64,000 nt of DNA. Source: Blattamonas nauphoetae. Lineage: Eukaryota; Preaxostyla; Oxymonadida. This document shows, piece by piece, positions 45,214 to 56,334 of this stretch (positions are counted from its first letter, which is position 1; the number at the start of each line of letters is the position of its first letter). Below the pieces are notes generated by a model. It was given only the letters and a program-made list of their open reading frames with translations, did no database searches and was not told the origin of the DNA. The stretch is from positions 62,001-126,000 of the forward strand of contig JARBJD010000071.1 of NCBI GenBank assembly GCA_033064195.1. The letters run 5' to 3'. The position numbers and the translations under genes are program-made.

Positions 45214-46614
45214 ATGGAGTTGTGCAAATCGACGCGATTATCTTTCACCGAAACAGGTGCCATTTCAGTAATCCCTGTCCCAAAACCAACAGAGTCCCAA
45301 GGATATTCCTCCATTTCAGCCAACTGCAATCTCACACCGCCTCCCCTTCCTTCTCAACCATACGTTAACCGTCAGATCCACGACTGGCATCGAGAGAACG
45401 CAACACCAGCAAACAAAGCGGAGACAAGGCAACTGGCTAACCACGTGTGCACCTCACTTTGTCTTCCAGCAGGGGCATATCAAGAAGAGACCGAAGGGAA
45501 TGAATCCGATCTTTTCCACTCCCTCTTCCTCGTACAGACCCAGCTCCCTTCCCACACAGAATCTCTTTTAATCGCATCTTTCCCAACCGGACACGAGAGA
45601 TTTGCCGCAACCATTCTTCACAGTCAACCTGTCTCGAATCACCAACATCTCTGATGCATCTCCAGTCTTTCTCTCACTTGTGACACTTGTGAAAGAAGGA
45701 GCCGTCTTTGGAAAGTCTGAAACCCGAAAGGCCTGCCGATTGCTGGACAAACTTGCACCTGGGCCCAAGAAACTGTTCACTTGCGGCGAGATTCTGTTTG
45801 ACCTCGTCCCATCACCGAATCGAACCTGTCGACTGTTCGCAGAAGCAATGGTCTCCCCTTTTATCCTGTAGCAATGAAACAATATCATTTTCAGCACTTT
45901 CATTTCTGGATACAACACTAGAAATGGCCGACACTCGTGACCGACTCAAACTTGTGGAAGCCGAATTCTTCTGACTCCTCCGCTTTCATTCTGCGAGCAA
46001 GAGAATCATCTGAAGCCTCAACACATAATTCTTCTCGTGAGAATCATTGTTCGCTGTCTCTCTCAACTCGGCGACTCCATCTATTTTAGGGACTTTTCTG
46101 TGATTCCAGAACAACTTCAGTTCTTCCACATCATCTTTTCGGATCTCCTTGTTCCACTTGAGGGTTTTCTGAGATTCATCTGTCGTCACTACTCCATATT
46201 CGACATCCACAATCCGACATCCAGCATTATGACTCTGCTTCTGGAGCCAATGCGATGCGCTCTTTCTACGAAGAAATTCACTCTTTCATGCTGCCCCCCC
46301 TCTCTGTCGCCATCATAAATTGCTTCATTCACTTCACCACCGTTGAAATGATCGATCAAGGCCTGTCGTACCTGAGATGGACTCTGTTGATGTGGAAGGA
46401 CGCAAAACCCGAAGTGCAAAGGAGAAGCAAGGACATCATGGCCAGCTTGCGAGAGGAAGGTCTTGATGACTCTTTGGAGTTGGAAACAACATTCTCCTTT
46501 TTGCACACGAAACCACAGCGAATTTATTTCGGATCACTCGATGTGATGACATGGTTGGGTATGAATACACTGACAACTCAAATGCTCATTTTGGGGTCTC
46601 CACTGGCACAATAA
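45214..46614 (+). pseudogene. Alpha-solenoid family pseudogene
   Basis: Plus-strand pieces in several frames match the solenoid family in order: ISANCNLTPPPLPSQ, then SDASPVFLSLVTLVKEGAVF and FTCGEILFDLVPSPN, later FYEEIHSFMLPPLSVA, and finally the tail ASLREEGLDDSLELE, a variant of the EEGWDD motif. At least three frame changes occur, not all at plausible introns, so it is treated as a decayed copy carried in the 8.1-kb unit. Confidence 0.65.
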
Positions 46615-46804
46615 CGAATCGACACTGAATCGCACTCGATTTGAAGAAAACTTAGTCCCTGACTGCCCCCACTATTTTCTCAACAGATGAGACAAAACCA
46701 AAAGAAACCCATTTCTTGCAAAGAACGCCGAACGAGGTCTCATCGAACAGCAGATGGTTGTTAATGTGAACTTGTAGAAAGATCCGTGCAGACAGGAACA
46801 ACTC

Positions 46805-46960
46805 GATCTGGAACAACAATTTGTTCTTCCGTGAACATATTTTGCGACGCAGCTGAAGTTTGAAGCGGAGATCAAGAATGCTGAAGCCATCCAATTCTCG
46901 TCATTCTCTGCTGCCATCCCCAGATTGGTTGGACGGTTGAAACGCACTCGATTCAAATGA
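46805..46960 (+). pseudogene. Short coding-like fragment
   Basis: A frame with one internal TGA reads DLEQQFVLP, then TYFATQLKFEAEIKNAEAI and IPRLVGRLKRTRFK to a stop. It looks like a decayed C-terminus of an unknown protein. Confidence 0.3.
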
Positions 46961-47161
46961 TAAGGATTTCATTGTTTGCTGGAACCAGATAGTAAGTCAT
47001 CCCCAACTCCTGTGCTGCACAAATCCAGTTTGTTTTTGAACACTTCACCAACCAATATTTCGGAAACAAGACAATATCACGTCTTCAATTCATTCAGTGC
47101 ATGTCACAAGCAATCAAGAAAACAAAATATTCGCGAAAATAGGCTCAGAAACTGGTAAAGA

Positions 47162-48153
47162 ATGGGTAAAACGATAATAGCCTCAGATCCCCTCCCCCGA
47201 ATCTCTATCGTCTCATGTACAGGCAAGAAAGGGCAGGACGCACAGAGAAAGACACTGCCAGAACAGAAAGCTACAGCGAGATTCAGCGCAGAACAGGACA
47301 GCCAAATGATGACGAGCTTCGAAGCAGAACAGAACGCGGAGGAAGAAAGAGGATGGGACACGAACCAAAAGAAAGGGAACGGACCACGACGGCAGATCCA
47401 CCCAATCCGATCGGAGAAACAATCAGAAATGGCGCTTCTGCCTCGCAGCCACAGCCTTCCCCTTCGCGACGGATGTTGTCGGTGTTATCTTCTTCACACT
47501 CGCAGAATGCACACTTTCGTGTTATGGGGAAGAGGGGGAGGGTGTGGGAGGGGTTGTGGGGAGCGAGACCAACTTTGGGGCTGGCTTCGAGTGTTGCGGC
47601 GAGCGCATCCCATTCCCGCGCGAGAACCGGTGCATCGTCACAAGAACAGGACTCGGTGGCTCGTTCAAGTTCGCGTGGTCCTTCGGAGGCGAAAGGGGGT
47701 TTGTGAGTGTGGGCGACGAGGGGCGAGAGCGGTCTGTGTTGCTGTCCGCTGCCGACGGAGGGGTGTGCGGTGTGGGCGAGAAGAGCGGCAGGAAGTGCTG
47801 GTCTGTGTACAATGAGAGCGGGGTGGGGTTCAGTTCAATCACCGACTCGCTTTCTTCGTTCGTCGCGCACGTCGGCGAATCAACACGCGACGAGGAGGCC
47901 AGCGAATCCAGTGACGCTGCGGACGAGACTTGTGAGAGTGTGGGCGGCCGGGCATGCCGTTCGGGAGTGGTGCCCGGCCGATCCTTGCCGTCGGAGGGCG
48001 TTTTGTTCGATTGTCCGAAGAGCTGACAGTTTCGGTTTCCAGCTTCCATCAATTCCAGAATCGTCGCATGCCCCAACAATTGTGCGGGCACATTCTGAAC
48101 ATTAATCTGCGGCACGTCCAATCCGAGTGGAGTGTAGGTTCGGCAAGCGCTGG
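47162..48153. other. GC-rich low-complexity stretch, coding strand unclear
   Basis: Long ORFs exist on both strands (47522-48121 minus, Pro/Ser/Thr-rich; 47544-48026 plus, Gly-rich). The minus frame could be a disordered tail of the phosphatase-like gene to its right, but no continuous frame joins them. Neither is confidently real. Confidence 0.35.
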
Positions 48154-48990
48154 TCAGCGGCGGGCGACACGCGAAAGAAGCGGGCTCGTTTTCGCCAACT
48201 TCAGCGGCATTCGGTGTCTCCTCGCATCGCCGGACTGCAGAATCGATCCCGCTGGCTCCGTCCCACTTGTCGGTTCACTCGTCTGCGGTCGTTTCGTCGA
48301 CGAGCTCGATTTCGGTTTCACGACACACGGCGCCAGTGAGCAGGGGAACTTCACTTTCGGAGCAGTACGCACACTCGGCGCAGACTGAGCCAGTCGCACT
48401 GCCTGGTTGAACGACGTGTTGTGCAGAGTGAACGATTCCTGCAAAAGACGAGGCGTTTGCACAAGACGATTAATCACTCCAGCATGCTTCCTCAACCCCG
48501 AAACGAACGATCCCTTCATCCGAGTCCGCCGGCTCAGCGACGTCACTTCCATCGCAAGCTCCACTCACCAACTGTAGCGCTGAATCAGAAAAATCGACTC
48601 AATCAGCATCACGCGGTTGTGCCCTTGAGGTGAATGAACCAGGATCACCCCGTCACCATCAAGTGCTTTGTCAAGAAAGCTGCACACACGGCTCACATGT
48701 TTCGCTGGCGATGCCAAGAATGTCGTTCCAGTTCCACAGATCACCACATGAGTGATTCGTTGCGTGTTCAGATACTGGCGAACGAGGAGAATGACGGCGA
48801 GAAGAAAACGAACAGCAATCGAAGAAGCGGCATCCTCATTCACCAAAAACAATTGAGGCATCAGCTTAGACACAGGCGTGGGTGGAGTACGTCGGCTAAT
48901 CACATTGACTGTGACGTGCATGTTGTGATAGTTGCTGTTCCAGTGAGGATGAACTGTGTCTGAAAGAGTGCGCGATGGAGAGTACGCCAA
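48154..48990 (-). CDS. Dual-specificity-phosphatase-like protein lacking catalytic Cys
   Basis: The N-terminal part follows the DSP fold: MPQLFLVNEDAASS, then, after removing a 39-nt GT-AG intron, YLNTQRITHVVICG, and VCSFLDKALDGDGVILVHS. The signature loop reads HSPQGHNR where active enzymes have HCxxGxxR: Ser (TCA) replaces the nucleophilic Cys, while Gly and Arg stay. Downstream a separate frame (48154-48564) continues with FVSGLRKHAGVINRLV-type helices, as expected for the end of a DSP domain, across a probable GTGAGT donor near 48568. If expressed it would be a phosphotyrosine- or phosphothreonine-binding pseudophosphatase of STYX type. It lies inside the 8.1-kb unit. Confidence 0.6.
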
Positions 48991-49269
48991 AAGTTGTCTC
49001 GGAGGTTGTTGAGCAGGATGTGTATGTGCAGGCGGTGACTGTCACATCGAAAGATGGGCCTGAAGCTGACATTTTTTGACAGACTTCCTTGACATCGAGT
49101 GTGAGATGAGGAGTGATGAGTAGTCGTAGGCGGAGATGAAAATCCATTCTCCAGATCGTCCGCTCGAACACTGACAGATTTTATCGAATTTTGAGTCGAT
49201 GACAAGACTTGAAGGTGGGAATTTGGATGGACATGAAATCGAGATCCCTCTGCCGTCATGTGTGGAGGA
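48991..49269. other. Short spacer, nothing recognised
   Basis: Only short overlapping ORFs between the phosphatase-like gene and the beta-helix fragment. Confidence 0.4.
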
Positions 49270-50230
49270 TCACGTGGAGAACGAGCATTCTCTGATGATG
49301 GGAAGATGGTCAGAGAGGCAGTGGGGGGAGATCAGAGATCCGACAGACGCGGATGACAGGGTCGATGGAAGAACGACGATCAGTTTGGAGAATGCCAGAT
49401 CATCCACACACATTGACGTTCGTGGCAGCAAAGAGGTCAGTTGTGAGGCTGTGAGTCCGCTGGGGTCCAGGAACAGCGCCGCTCCATTCGCGGTAGCTGA
49501 ACTGTCAGAAAATATTGTCGAGGTGATGGAGAGTTGTCCGCCTGTGACTGACCGAGAGAGCTCCTCCATTTGCAGCTGAACACGGCGCGAAGATCGAACT
49601 GGCAATGGTTTCTACCTTATCAGTGCCGATTGTTCCACTCAGGGCTTAGCCCGACCCAATCGAGACGAGAGAGGTGAACGAGCAGCTTGACATGGCCATG
49701 AATCCATTTTGGTCAATGTTAGTGTCTCGCTTGTTTCAGTGAAGGCAGAGTCCACAGACAGTGTGATTGTGCGGCAAGTCGCGTCAGAGTTGACAGTGAC
49801 GGTGATGCTCAACTGACCCGCCGCGGTGGTGGCTGTTTTAGATCTTGAAACACATTGACATAAACGACTGAAAGAGACACGGATTCAGTTAGTGTGGCAT
49901 CGATGAGAGATGAGCTCGTTGACCCACAATCGGTGAAGGGAGAGGAAGAGAACGTCACTGTTCCAGTTGACTTTGTGATCGAGAAAAGGGTGGTTGTTGA
50001 CGTCAGATCGTTGATGATCGTCGTTGTGAAAGCTACATTGCCTATGGACGTGACGGCGAAGAGAGAAGAATGTGCAGTTGGACTGAGCGAGGCAAGCGTG
50101 TATGAAGAGATGGAGAGTGTTGCTGTTGATATGTGGGAGAGTATTGGTGAAACAGTGCAAGTCGTGAACGAGCACAGTCTTTTCTTGTTCAAAGAAAGCG
50201 AGATTTTGCCTTCCTGTGAACATCTGAGCC
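49270..50230 (-). pseudogene. Beta-helix protein fragment
   Basis: Minus-strand frames are rich in Ser, Thr, Val and Asn with the short-strand pattern of the giant beta-helix protein (VTSIGNVAFTTTIIND, TVTFSSSPFTDCGSTSS, then ATANGAALFLDPSG). They occupy at least two frames and lack signal peptide, membrane segment and kinase-like region. A captured, decaying piece. Confidence 0.5.
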
Positions 50231-50665
50231 TTATCACGGCGCGGACGTCCTCGCCAAAGTGGAGGAAATGATCGATGCAGTGGACGTCGAAATCGTAAGC
50301 CCAGCCATCGCCTCCTGACACTCACACCATCTTGTTCGACAGGATGTCGCTGTTCTTCCAGAGTTGATTGATGATGTCAAGATCATCGTAGTAGTCGACG
50401 AGGGATTGGAAATCAGCAGCAACCTTCTCAGCTCGTTCGCCAGCCTTCTCGCCGTCTGATCCTTCTTCCCGCGAGTTGGCGACTTCGACTGAATTTGTGT
50501 CGGTGCCACATTCATTGGATATGTCGGAATCGACAAATAGAAACGCCAGTTGTGGACAGCATCGGCTGATCCTGTCTACTCCATCAGAATGCGAGGGTCA
50601 GTCTCGTAATGCGGGAACCACACAATGTGTGCGTTGAGGGCAACTTGATGGGAGTTGGAGGACAT
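50231..50665 (-). pseudogene. PFOR-like fragment fused to beta-helix fragment
   Basis: One minus-strand frame reads VAADFQSLVDYYDDLDIINQ, LWKNSDILSNKM, an in-frame TGA, and then SGGDGWAYDFDVHCIDHFLH and FGEDVRAVI. The GGDGWAYD...LDH...GEDV pattern is the thiamine-pyrophosphate-binding part of pyruvate:ferredoxin oxidoreductase, and the preceding SD.L..K segment also fits. PFOR is the usual pyruvate-oxidising enzyme of anaerobic protists. Only about 60-100 of more than 1,000 residues are present. The frame runs straight into the beta-helix fragment, which makes a chimera. The ATG at 50665 starts a short frame, MSSNSHQVALNAHIVWFPHY, with a TAG before the rest. Confidence 0.55.
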
Positions 50666-50933
50666 GGGAAGAAAGTAGGGAAGTGGAAGATTGGGGTTTG
50701 TAGAAGGAGGGTTGGGTGAAGTGGTGGATGTCTTCCTGTGGGTATCTTTGGTGCGAGATTGGCTCGGATTGATGTGTTGTTTCTGACTGTTTTTGATTGG
50801 TGTATGTGGGAGGCAGTGCGAAAGAACCAGAAAAATCTCGTTCGGTTAGCTGGTTGGCGCGAGATGTGGCATATTCTTCATCGAATGGCTGATTCTCTGA
50901 TTGTTGCAGTGGACGACGATATGACTGGGAATT

Positions 50934-51830
50934 CTACGTGACAATGGCAGCAGACGATTGTTGTGGAAACTGTGGGTTGATGTGCTGTTGCTGTTGGTTC
51001 ACAAAACCCTCCCTGTTTGAGAGTGAGTCGGGCTTCTGTTTGGCATACCGCTTTGCCTGTAAACGGACAGTGCTGTGCCTCGTTCTGAGAAAGGAAGGGA
51101 GAGAAGTACTTTTGTTGATCTGGGAAGGTAACAACAACTCGTCCAGAATCGACAAGCGGGTTCTGGACATCGTTGACCTTGTCTGGAGGGTGTTCGTGTT
51201 TGTTTCGATTCTCAAGGGCTTTAACATGAGAATGGAGGGATACGTCATAACATCGTCTGAGTAGAGAGGTGGGAGTCGAGTATCTTCCGCTTGCTCCTGT
51301 TGTGAGTGCATCAGAGATCTGATGGTCATCGGGAACTCCTGACTGGGCACATCTGCTTGGACATCTTCAAAAACAAGCACTTGTTGATTGTATGTCGGTT
51401 GCTGCTGACGAGGAGGGTATTGATGGGCGAGAGATTCCACGATGATGGGATAGAACTCGTCCGAGTTGTAATTCTGGTCCCTCATCGAAGGATGCTGCCA
51501 ATAGTGCATGTGGCGAGGTCGAGGACGCCCAGACATTCCCATTTGTGTTGAGGGAGTCTTTCAATGTCATCACCTGGCTGTTGGGGAAGACGTCGACGAT
51601 GCTGTCGGGGTGACGTTCTTGACGATGCAAATGGGGATTGAGAATCGTCCCCCTCGACACCATCCATAAGGTCGTCATGGGGAAGGGATTTAAATTGAGT
51701 TCAAAGTTTGTCGGCTTGACAGGGACATAGATGAATCCATTCCGTTCGATCGGAAGAGGATAGTTATGTGTCGTGTGATCTCGACCGTATTCAGGAAAGA
51801 TATCGAGGAATGGAGGATTTCGAGTCGTTT
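50934..51830 (-). pseudogene. Unrecognised coding-like region
   Basis: Minus-strand pieces read DIFPEYGRDHTTHNYPLP, GFIYVPVKPTNFELNLN and then, in another frame from 51542, MGMSGRPRPRHMHYWQHPSM and a Gln-rich region to 50934. Content is protein-like, but the frames do not join without a frame change or intron. No family recognised. Confidence 0.4.
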
Positions 51831-51917
51831 GGTTATGTTAGTTAATACAGTGTCGCATTTGCATCAGAATACAACGAGTTTTTCATCATCTTTTGATTTG
51901 TTGTGTGGATGAAAGGT

Positions 51918-52302
51918 ATGCCATATTTGCATGCACAGAGGAGAGATTATCTGATTCAGAAACCTGAATTGATTGATGAGACTTCGCTATTGATTATTGT
52001 TGAGGATCTGATTGACAATCCAATGTGGACACAGTTAGTAGGCATGGATTTCGCTGGAAAATGACAAGTGACCCACATTTCTCGAGAGTGATCTAGGCCT
52101 GAGTGAAGATGAGTCGATGTCGAGTGTTTTTAACTCTTCTTTGAGTGTCCATTCTTCCTGTTCAATACACGGTTCCATTTTTCATCATGATCCAATCGCT
52201 CAGGAGGGGTCATCAAACAGTGAGATTCAGCATGTGTCATGGCTTGCCCAAGCATTCGAAAGGATGGGAAAGCCCTTCACCGTGTCCCTCAATCGTATCT
52301 GA
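51918..52302 (+). pseudogene. Two short coding-like frames
   Basis: MPYLHAQRRDYLIQKPELID...(51918-52064) and, in another frame, DLGLSEDESMSSVFN...LAQAFERMGKPFTV (about 52090-52302). They may be exons of one plus-strand gene fragment; no family recognised. Confidence 0.3.
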
Positions 52303-52404
52303 GCGATGAGAGGATGAGATTGTTAAAACACAATCAGAGATAGAGGCCTTTCTGACCGTCCAATCTTTCCAGACTCACAATGAAACTCGTCGCTTTCAGG
52401 ATAT

Positions 52405-52822
52405 ATATCCTGTTGAAAGGGCGGTATACACCAGAGAGAGGAGAGTTAAAGAGACAGTGGGATGATCCGATTCAAAAAAAGGCCAATTCAATCCAATTGT
52501 CGAACATTACTCATCCGATCATGAATACTGCAATAATTTCACAAAAATATGAATGATCACGTCAGAAAAATCCTGTTAAGAAAAAAGTTGGAGATCCCGG
52601 GATTCGAACCTGGGACCCAACAGTGGAAGTCTTTGTATCTACCAACTCGTCCATTTGTACAATTTTTTTTGATCAAACATCCACACCGATAAGGTTTAAA
52701 AAAACCAACTTTTTTTGCAGATTTCCAACGGTCGTTCAGATTTCCAACGGTCGTTCAGAAAACCAACTGCAGTTCAGAAAACCAACTGCACTCGAGAAAA
52801 CCAACTTTAAATTGAGATGACC
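52405..52822 (-). repeat. Right inverted-repeat arm
   Basis: Inverted copy of 44723-45154 with few differences, including the tRNA-like segment at 52589-52660 on the minus strand and the tandem ACGGTCGTTCAGA motif. The outer end meets the 13-bp direct repeat. Confidence 0.8.
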
Positions 52823-52953
52823 GTTCGATTGGGCTTCTGCACGGTACTGGCATCCGATTTACGGACAGAAATGACTGTGTTGATATTTCTTTGTGAGATT
52901 ACCTGATCAGAGCAGACCATTATAAGTTCGAAATGGCTCTGAAAATCCAAGTA

Positions 52954-55900
52954 CAGTCCTTTCCAAAAAGTTGATCAGGTGTTCCAAAAAGATGACTGAT
53001 CGACTGGATACCCTCGCCCATAATACTCTTTCTCGTGTCAGGACCACTTTCTCCGTTAACCTCATATCTCTTTTTTGTGTGCATACATGGACAGATCGTG
53101 ACTTGAAAGAGGGTATGTCTTCTTTGTGGAGGGAACAAAACACACTTTGTCGAGATTTTTTGTCGTTTGTTTTCCGTCATGTTTTTGCTCTCACTATTCG
53201 TCCTTATCTCTAACAGGGCAAGATAATTCATTAAAATGTGAAATTACTCGGCAGTTTGCTTTTTCATCGCTGTTAAATACATATTTTCAGATGAAGAGAA
53301 CTCATCCATTCCAAAGCAAGAATTGGGTGCGTATGTCAATTCTTAGCTCTTTTCTCTTCGTCCTTCTTCATAGTCACGACTTCTGGACGCCACTTCAAAT
53401 GTGTTTTCCAGTTCCGAATGCACTACCTGCCTGTAATGACCACAAGAACGCTGATCCCGATTCTCTCTCTTCAACAACTTAACGTTGACTTTCGCATGTT
53501 TTCTCTCTTATTTTAATCATGTTATTCAGGAATCACAAACAATACTTCCGAGAGAGGAAGCATTACAAGAATTTCTTCCCATACTTTGAAAAGCCGTCAT
53601 TTCACTGCAAATATACATTTTTATGCTTGATTTCACTTGTCAAAATGTTTATTCCCTTCTATTATTCTCGTATTTCTTTTTTTTCTCGGTTTCAATACAT
53701 ATTCATCTCATAACTTCCACTTCACTAAATTGTTGTTCGGATCTTTTGATGGACATGTGATGTTTTTTGGCACTTTGCATTTTTGTGACATCGACATTCG
53801 TTTATTCTCATTTTTGCTCTCAAAACTACTGTACAAATTTTTCTTACTCGTCATTTCACTTCGACTACTTTTTTGCCTTTTTCACTCCCACAAAATTTTT
53901 TCAATTAATGTCAATTATCATTTCGCGATTTAGACAATACAATACATCTACTATCAATTTTATTCTAATTTCTGTAAACACAAAAGTCGGTCAAAATTCT
54001 GGTGTCCCCATAGTAATTTTTCTTCTTTATCTCGAAGCCAATCCATCCATTTTCGATCGTTCTCTTCCATGAACTTCTACGATGGAAACGCTCTTCCAAA
54101 TCCACTTTATCTTGATCTGCGCAATCCATTAGAACAAGACAATGCAATAAACTACGTTCCGCAACTTCATCAGTACCAAATTCAGCCACAACCAGAGCCG
54201 CCACAAATTAATCAGCAAGCCCTTCATGCTGAGGTAGACATGTACGAAGCGTTGGCCCCTCTTCCTCCACCTCCGCCTCCGCCTCCGCCTCTGGTACCAC
54301 TTCTACCAATCCTCCATCGACCATACACTCCAGCCACACCTGAAAAGAGAGTCCGACTGACGCTCCTGTATCGTGAGAATGGAGAGACAAAATCAGTCAC
54401 GTGGTATGCGCAACGGGTAACGCTCACTGTCCCAACAACAACTCGCTTCATTCGACAACTTCGCCGAGGCGAATCAATTACTCACAATCTTCCACGAAGA
54501 GGCAGACCGGATCGAAGGAACGACAGGTTCCGCAATCAGGAAGTTAGACGGCTGCTCCAGGAGGACGGACAGCGAACTCTCAGAGAGATGGCGGCACATC
54601 TCAGCGCGCAAGGTCACCAGACAAGCCCAACAACAGTCTTTCGGATGTTGTCACAGCGGAATGAAGTAAACCGAGACATGCCTCTTTTCTCCCTTCAAAC
54701 GTGTCAGAGTGAGAGCTCCAGCGGCCAACACAGAAGAAAACAAGAATGCTCGCGTGGCTTTCATCCAAAATGCGATGGCTCACATCCGCGACGGATGGTT
54801 TCCAATCTTCTTGGACGAAACATCATGGAACATCGAATGCGTGCGGAGATACGGATGGGCTGAAGTTGGCAGGGCTCCACTCGTCGCAAGACCGACCAAT
54901 TTCGTTTCGTTGACCGCGATTACGTCAATCTCACCCAATGGAGTTGGTCACACAGAGCTCATTCGAGGTCCAATCACTGCCGATGTCTTCGAAGCATATC
55001 TCAGGAGACTCCTTGAAACCAACACAGCTCGACGTAGATGGGTTCTTATCCTGGACAACGCCGGAATACACCATGTGGCCACTCAGAACATCGTTCTCGA
55101 GGCAAATCAACGAATTCTGTACAACGCCGCTTACAGTCCAGACCTGAATCCCATCGAAAATGTCTTTGGCTTCTGGAAAACAGAGTGGAAGCACAAATTC
55201 GTGACTGGCAAGGAGAGAATCACTTTTGGATCAGATTCGTGAAGCATTTTCGCAGATCTCTCCTGATGAAGTCTTCAGATGCATTGAAAGTTGTCGAGCG
55301 GTTCAGTGGCCTCGAGCAGTAAGGCGAGAGGATATGTAAGGAATCGAATTCTTTGTTCAGTGAAGTGATGTTTGGTCCACTTCATTTTCAGTTTTGTTCA
55401 CTGGTAGTTGCAGAAAATGGGAAAAGTAGTCGAAGTGAAATGACGAGTAAGAAAAATTTGTACAGTAGTTTTGAGAGCAAAATGAGAATAAACGAATGTC
55501 GATGTCACAAAAATGCAAAGTGCCAAAAACATCACATGTCCATCAAAAGATCCGAACAACAATTTAGTGAAGTGGAAGTTATGAGATGAATATGTATTGA
55601 AACCGAGAAAAAAGAAATACGAGAATAATAGAAGGGAATAAACATTTTGACAAGTGAAATCAAGCATAAAAATGTATATTTGCAGTGAAATGACGGCTTT
55701 TCAAAGTATGGGAAGAAATTCTTGTAATGCTTCCTCTCGGAAGTATTGTTTGTGATTCCTGAATAACATGATTAAAATAAGAGAGAAAACATGCGAAAGT
55801 CAACGTTAAGTTGTTGAAGAGAGAGAATCGGGATCAGCGTTCTTGTGGTCATTACAGGCAGGTAGTGCATTCGGAACTGGAAAACACATTTGAAGTGGCG

Positions 55901-56334
55901 TCCAGAAGTCGTGACTATGAAGAAGGACGAAGAGAAAAGAGCTAAGAATTGACATACGCACCCAATTCTTGCTTTGGAATGGATGAGTTCTCTTCATCTG
56001 AAAATATGTATTTAACAGCGATGAAAAAGCAAACTGCCGAGTAATTTCACATTTTAATGAATTATCTTGCCCTGTTAGAGATAAGGACGAATAGTGAGAG
56101 CAAAAACATGACGGAAAACAAACGACAAAAAATCTCGACAAAGTGTGTTTTGTTCCCTCCACAAAGAAGACATACCCTCTTTCAAGTCACGATCTGTCCA
56201 TGTATGCACACAAAAAAGAGATATGAGGTTAACGGAGAAAGTGGTCCTGACACGAGAAAGAGTATTATGGGCGAGGGTATCCAGTCGATCAGTCATCTTT
56301 TTGGAACACCTGATCAACTTTTTGGAAAGGACTG
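52954..56334 (+). mobile_element. Tc1/mariner element with 0.9-kb inverted repeats
   Basis: The element is bounded by TA (52952-52953, 56335-56336). Its ends start CAGTCCTTTCCAAAAAGTTG and are inverted copies over about 915 bp (52954-53870 and 55422-56334), nearly identical: a 118-codon ORF in each arm has the same translation, and the differences I saw are single-base changes in T-runs. This implies a recent insertion. It lies about 35 bp from the right end of the 20.8-kb element and encodes a mariner-type transposase between the arms. Confidence 0.92.
54069..55242 (+). pseudogene. Tc1/mariner transposase with one frame break
   Basis: The first frame (54069 to about 54680) has a proline-rich stretch and a paired-like DNA-binding region (RQLRRGESITHNLPRRGRP, RRLLQEDGQRTLREMAAHLS). 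The second frame (about 54685-55242) carries the DDE domain: WFPIFLDETSWN, RRWVLILDNAGIHHV and YSPDLNPIENVFGFWK, with 33 residues between the second Asp and the Glu. One single-base shift near 54680, in a CTCTTTTCTCCC run, separates them. Given the near-identical arms, a recent mutation or an assembly slip in the T-run is equally possible. Confidence 0.85.

Larger units (their letters stand above)
44723..52822. mobile_element. 8.1-kb unit with inverted-repeat arms and gene-fragment cargo
   Basis: Arms of about 420-430 bp (44723-45154 and 52405-52822) are inverted copies. The 13-bp direct repeat GTTCGATTGGGCT borders the unit (44710-44722, 52823-52835), which indicates insertion as one piece. 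Thirteen bases is longer than usual for cut-and-paste elements, so the superfamily is unassigned. The interior is a patchwork of host-like gene pieces: solenoid, phosphatase-like, PFOR-like, beta-helix and unknown. No transposase was found. Confidence 0.7.

Noticed and set aside
47544-48026. Gly-rich plus-strand ORF as a gene
   Set aside because: A comparable open frame exists on the minus strand; the GC-rich simple composition leaves both strands open by chance.
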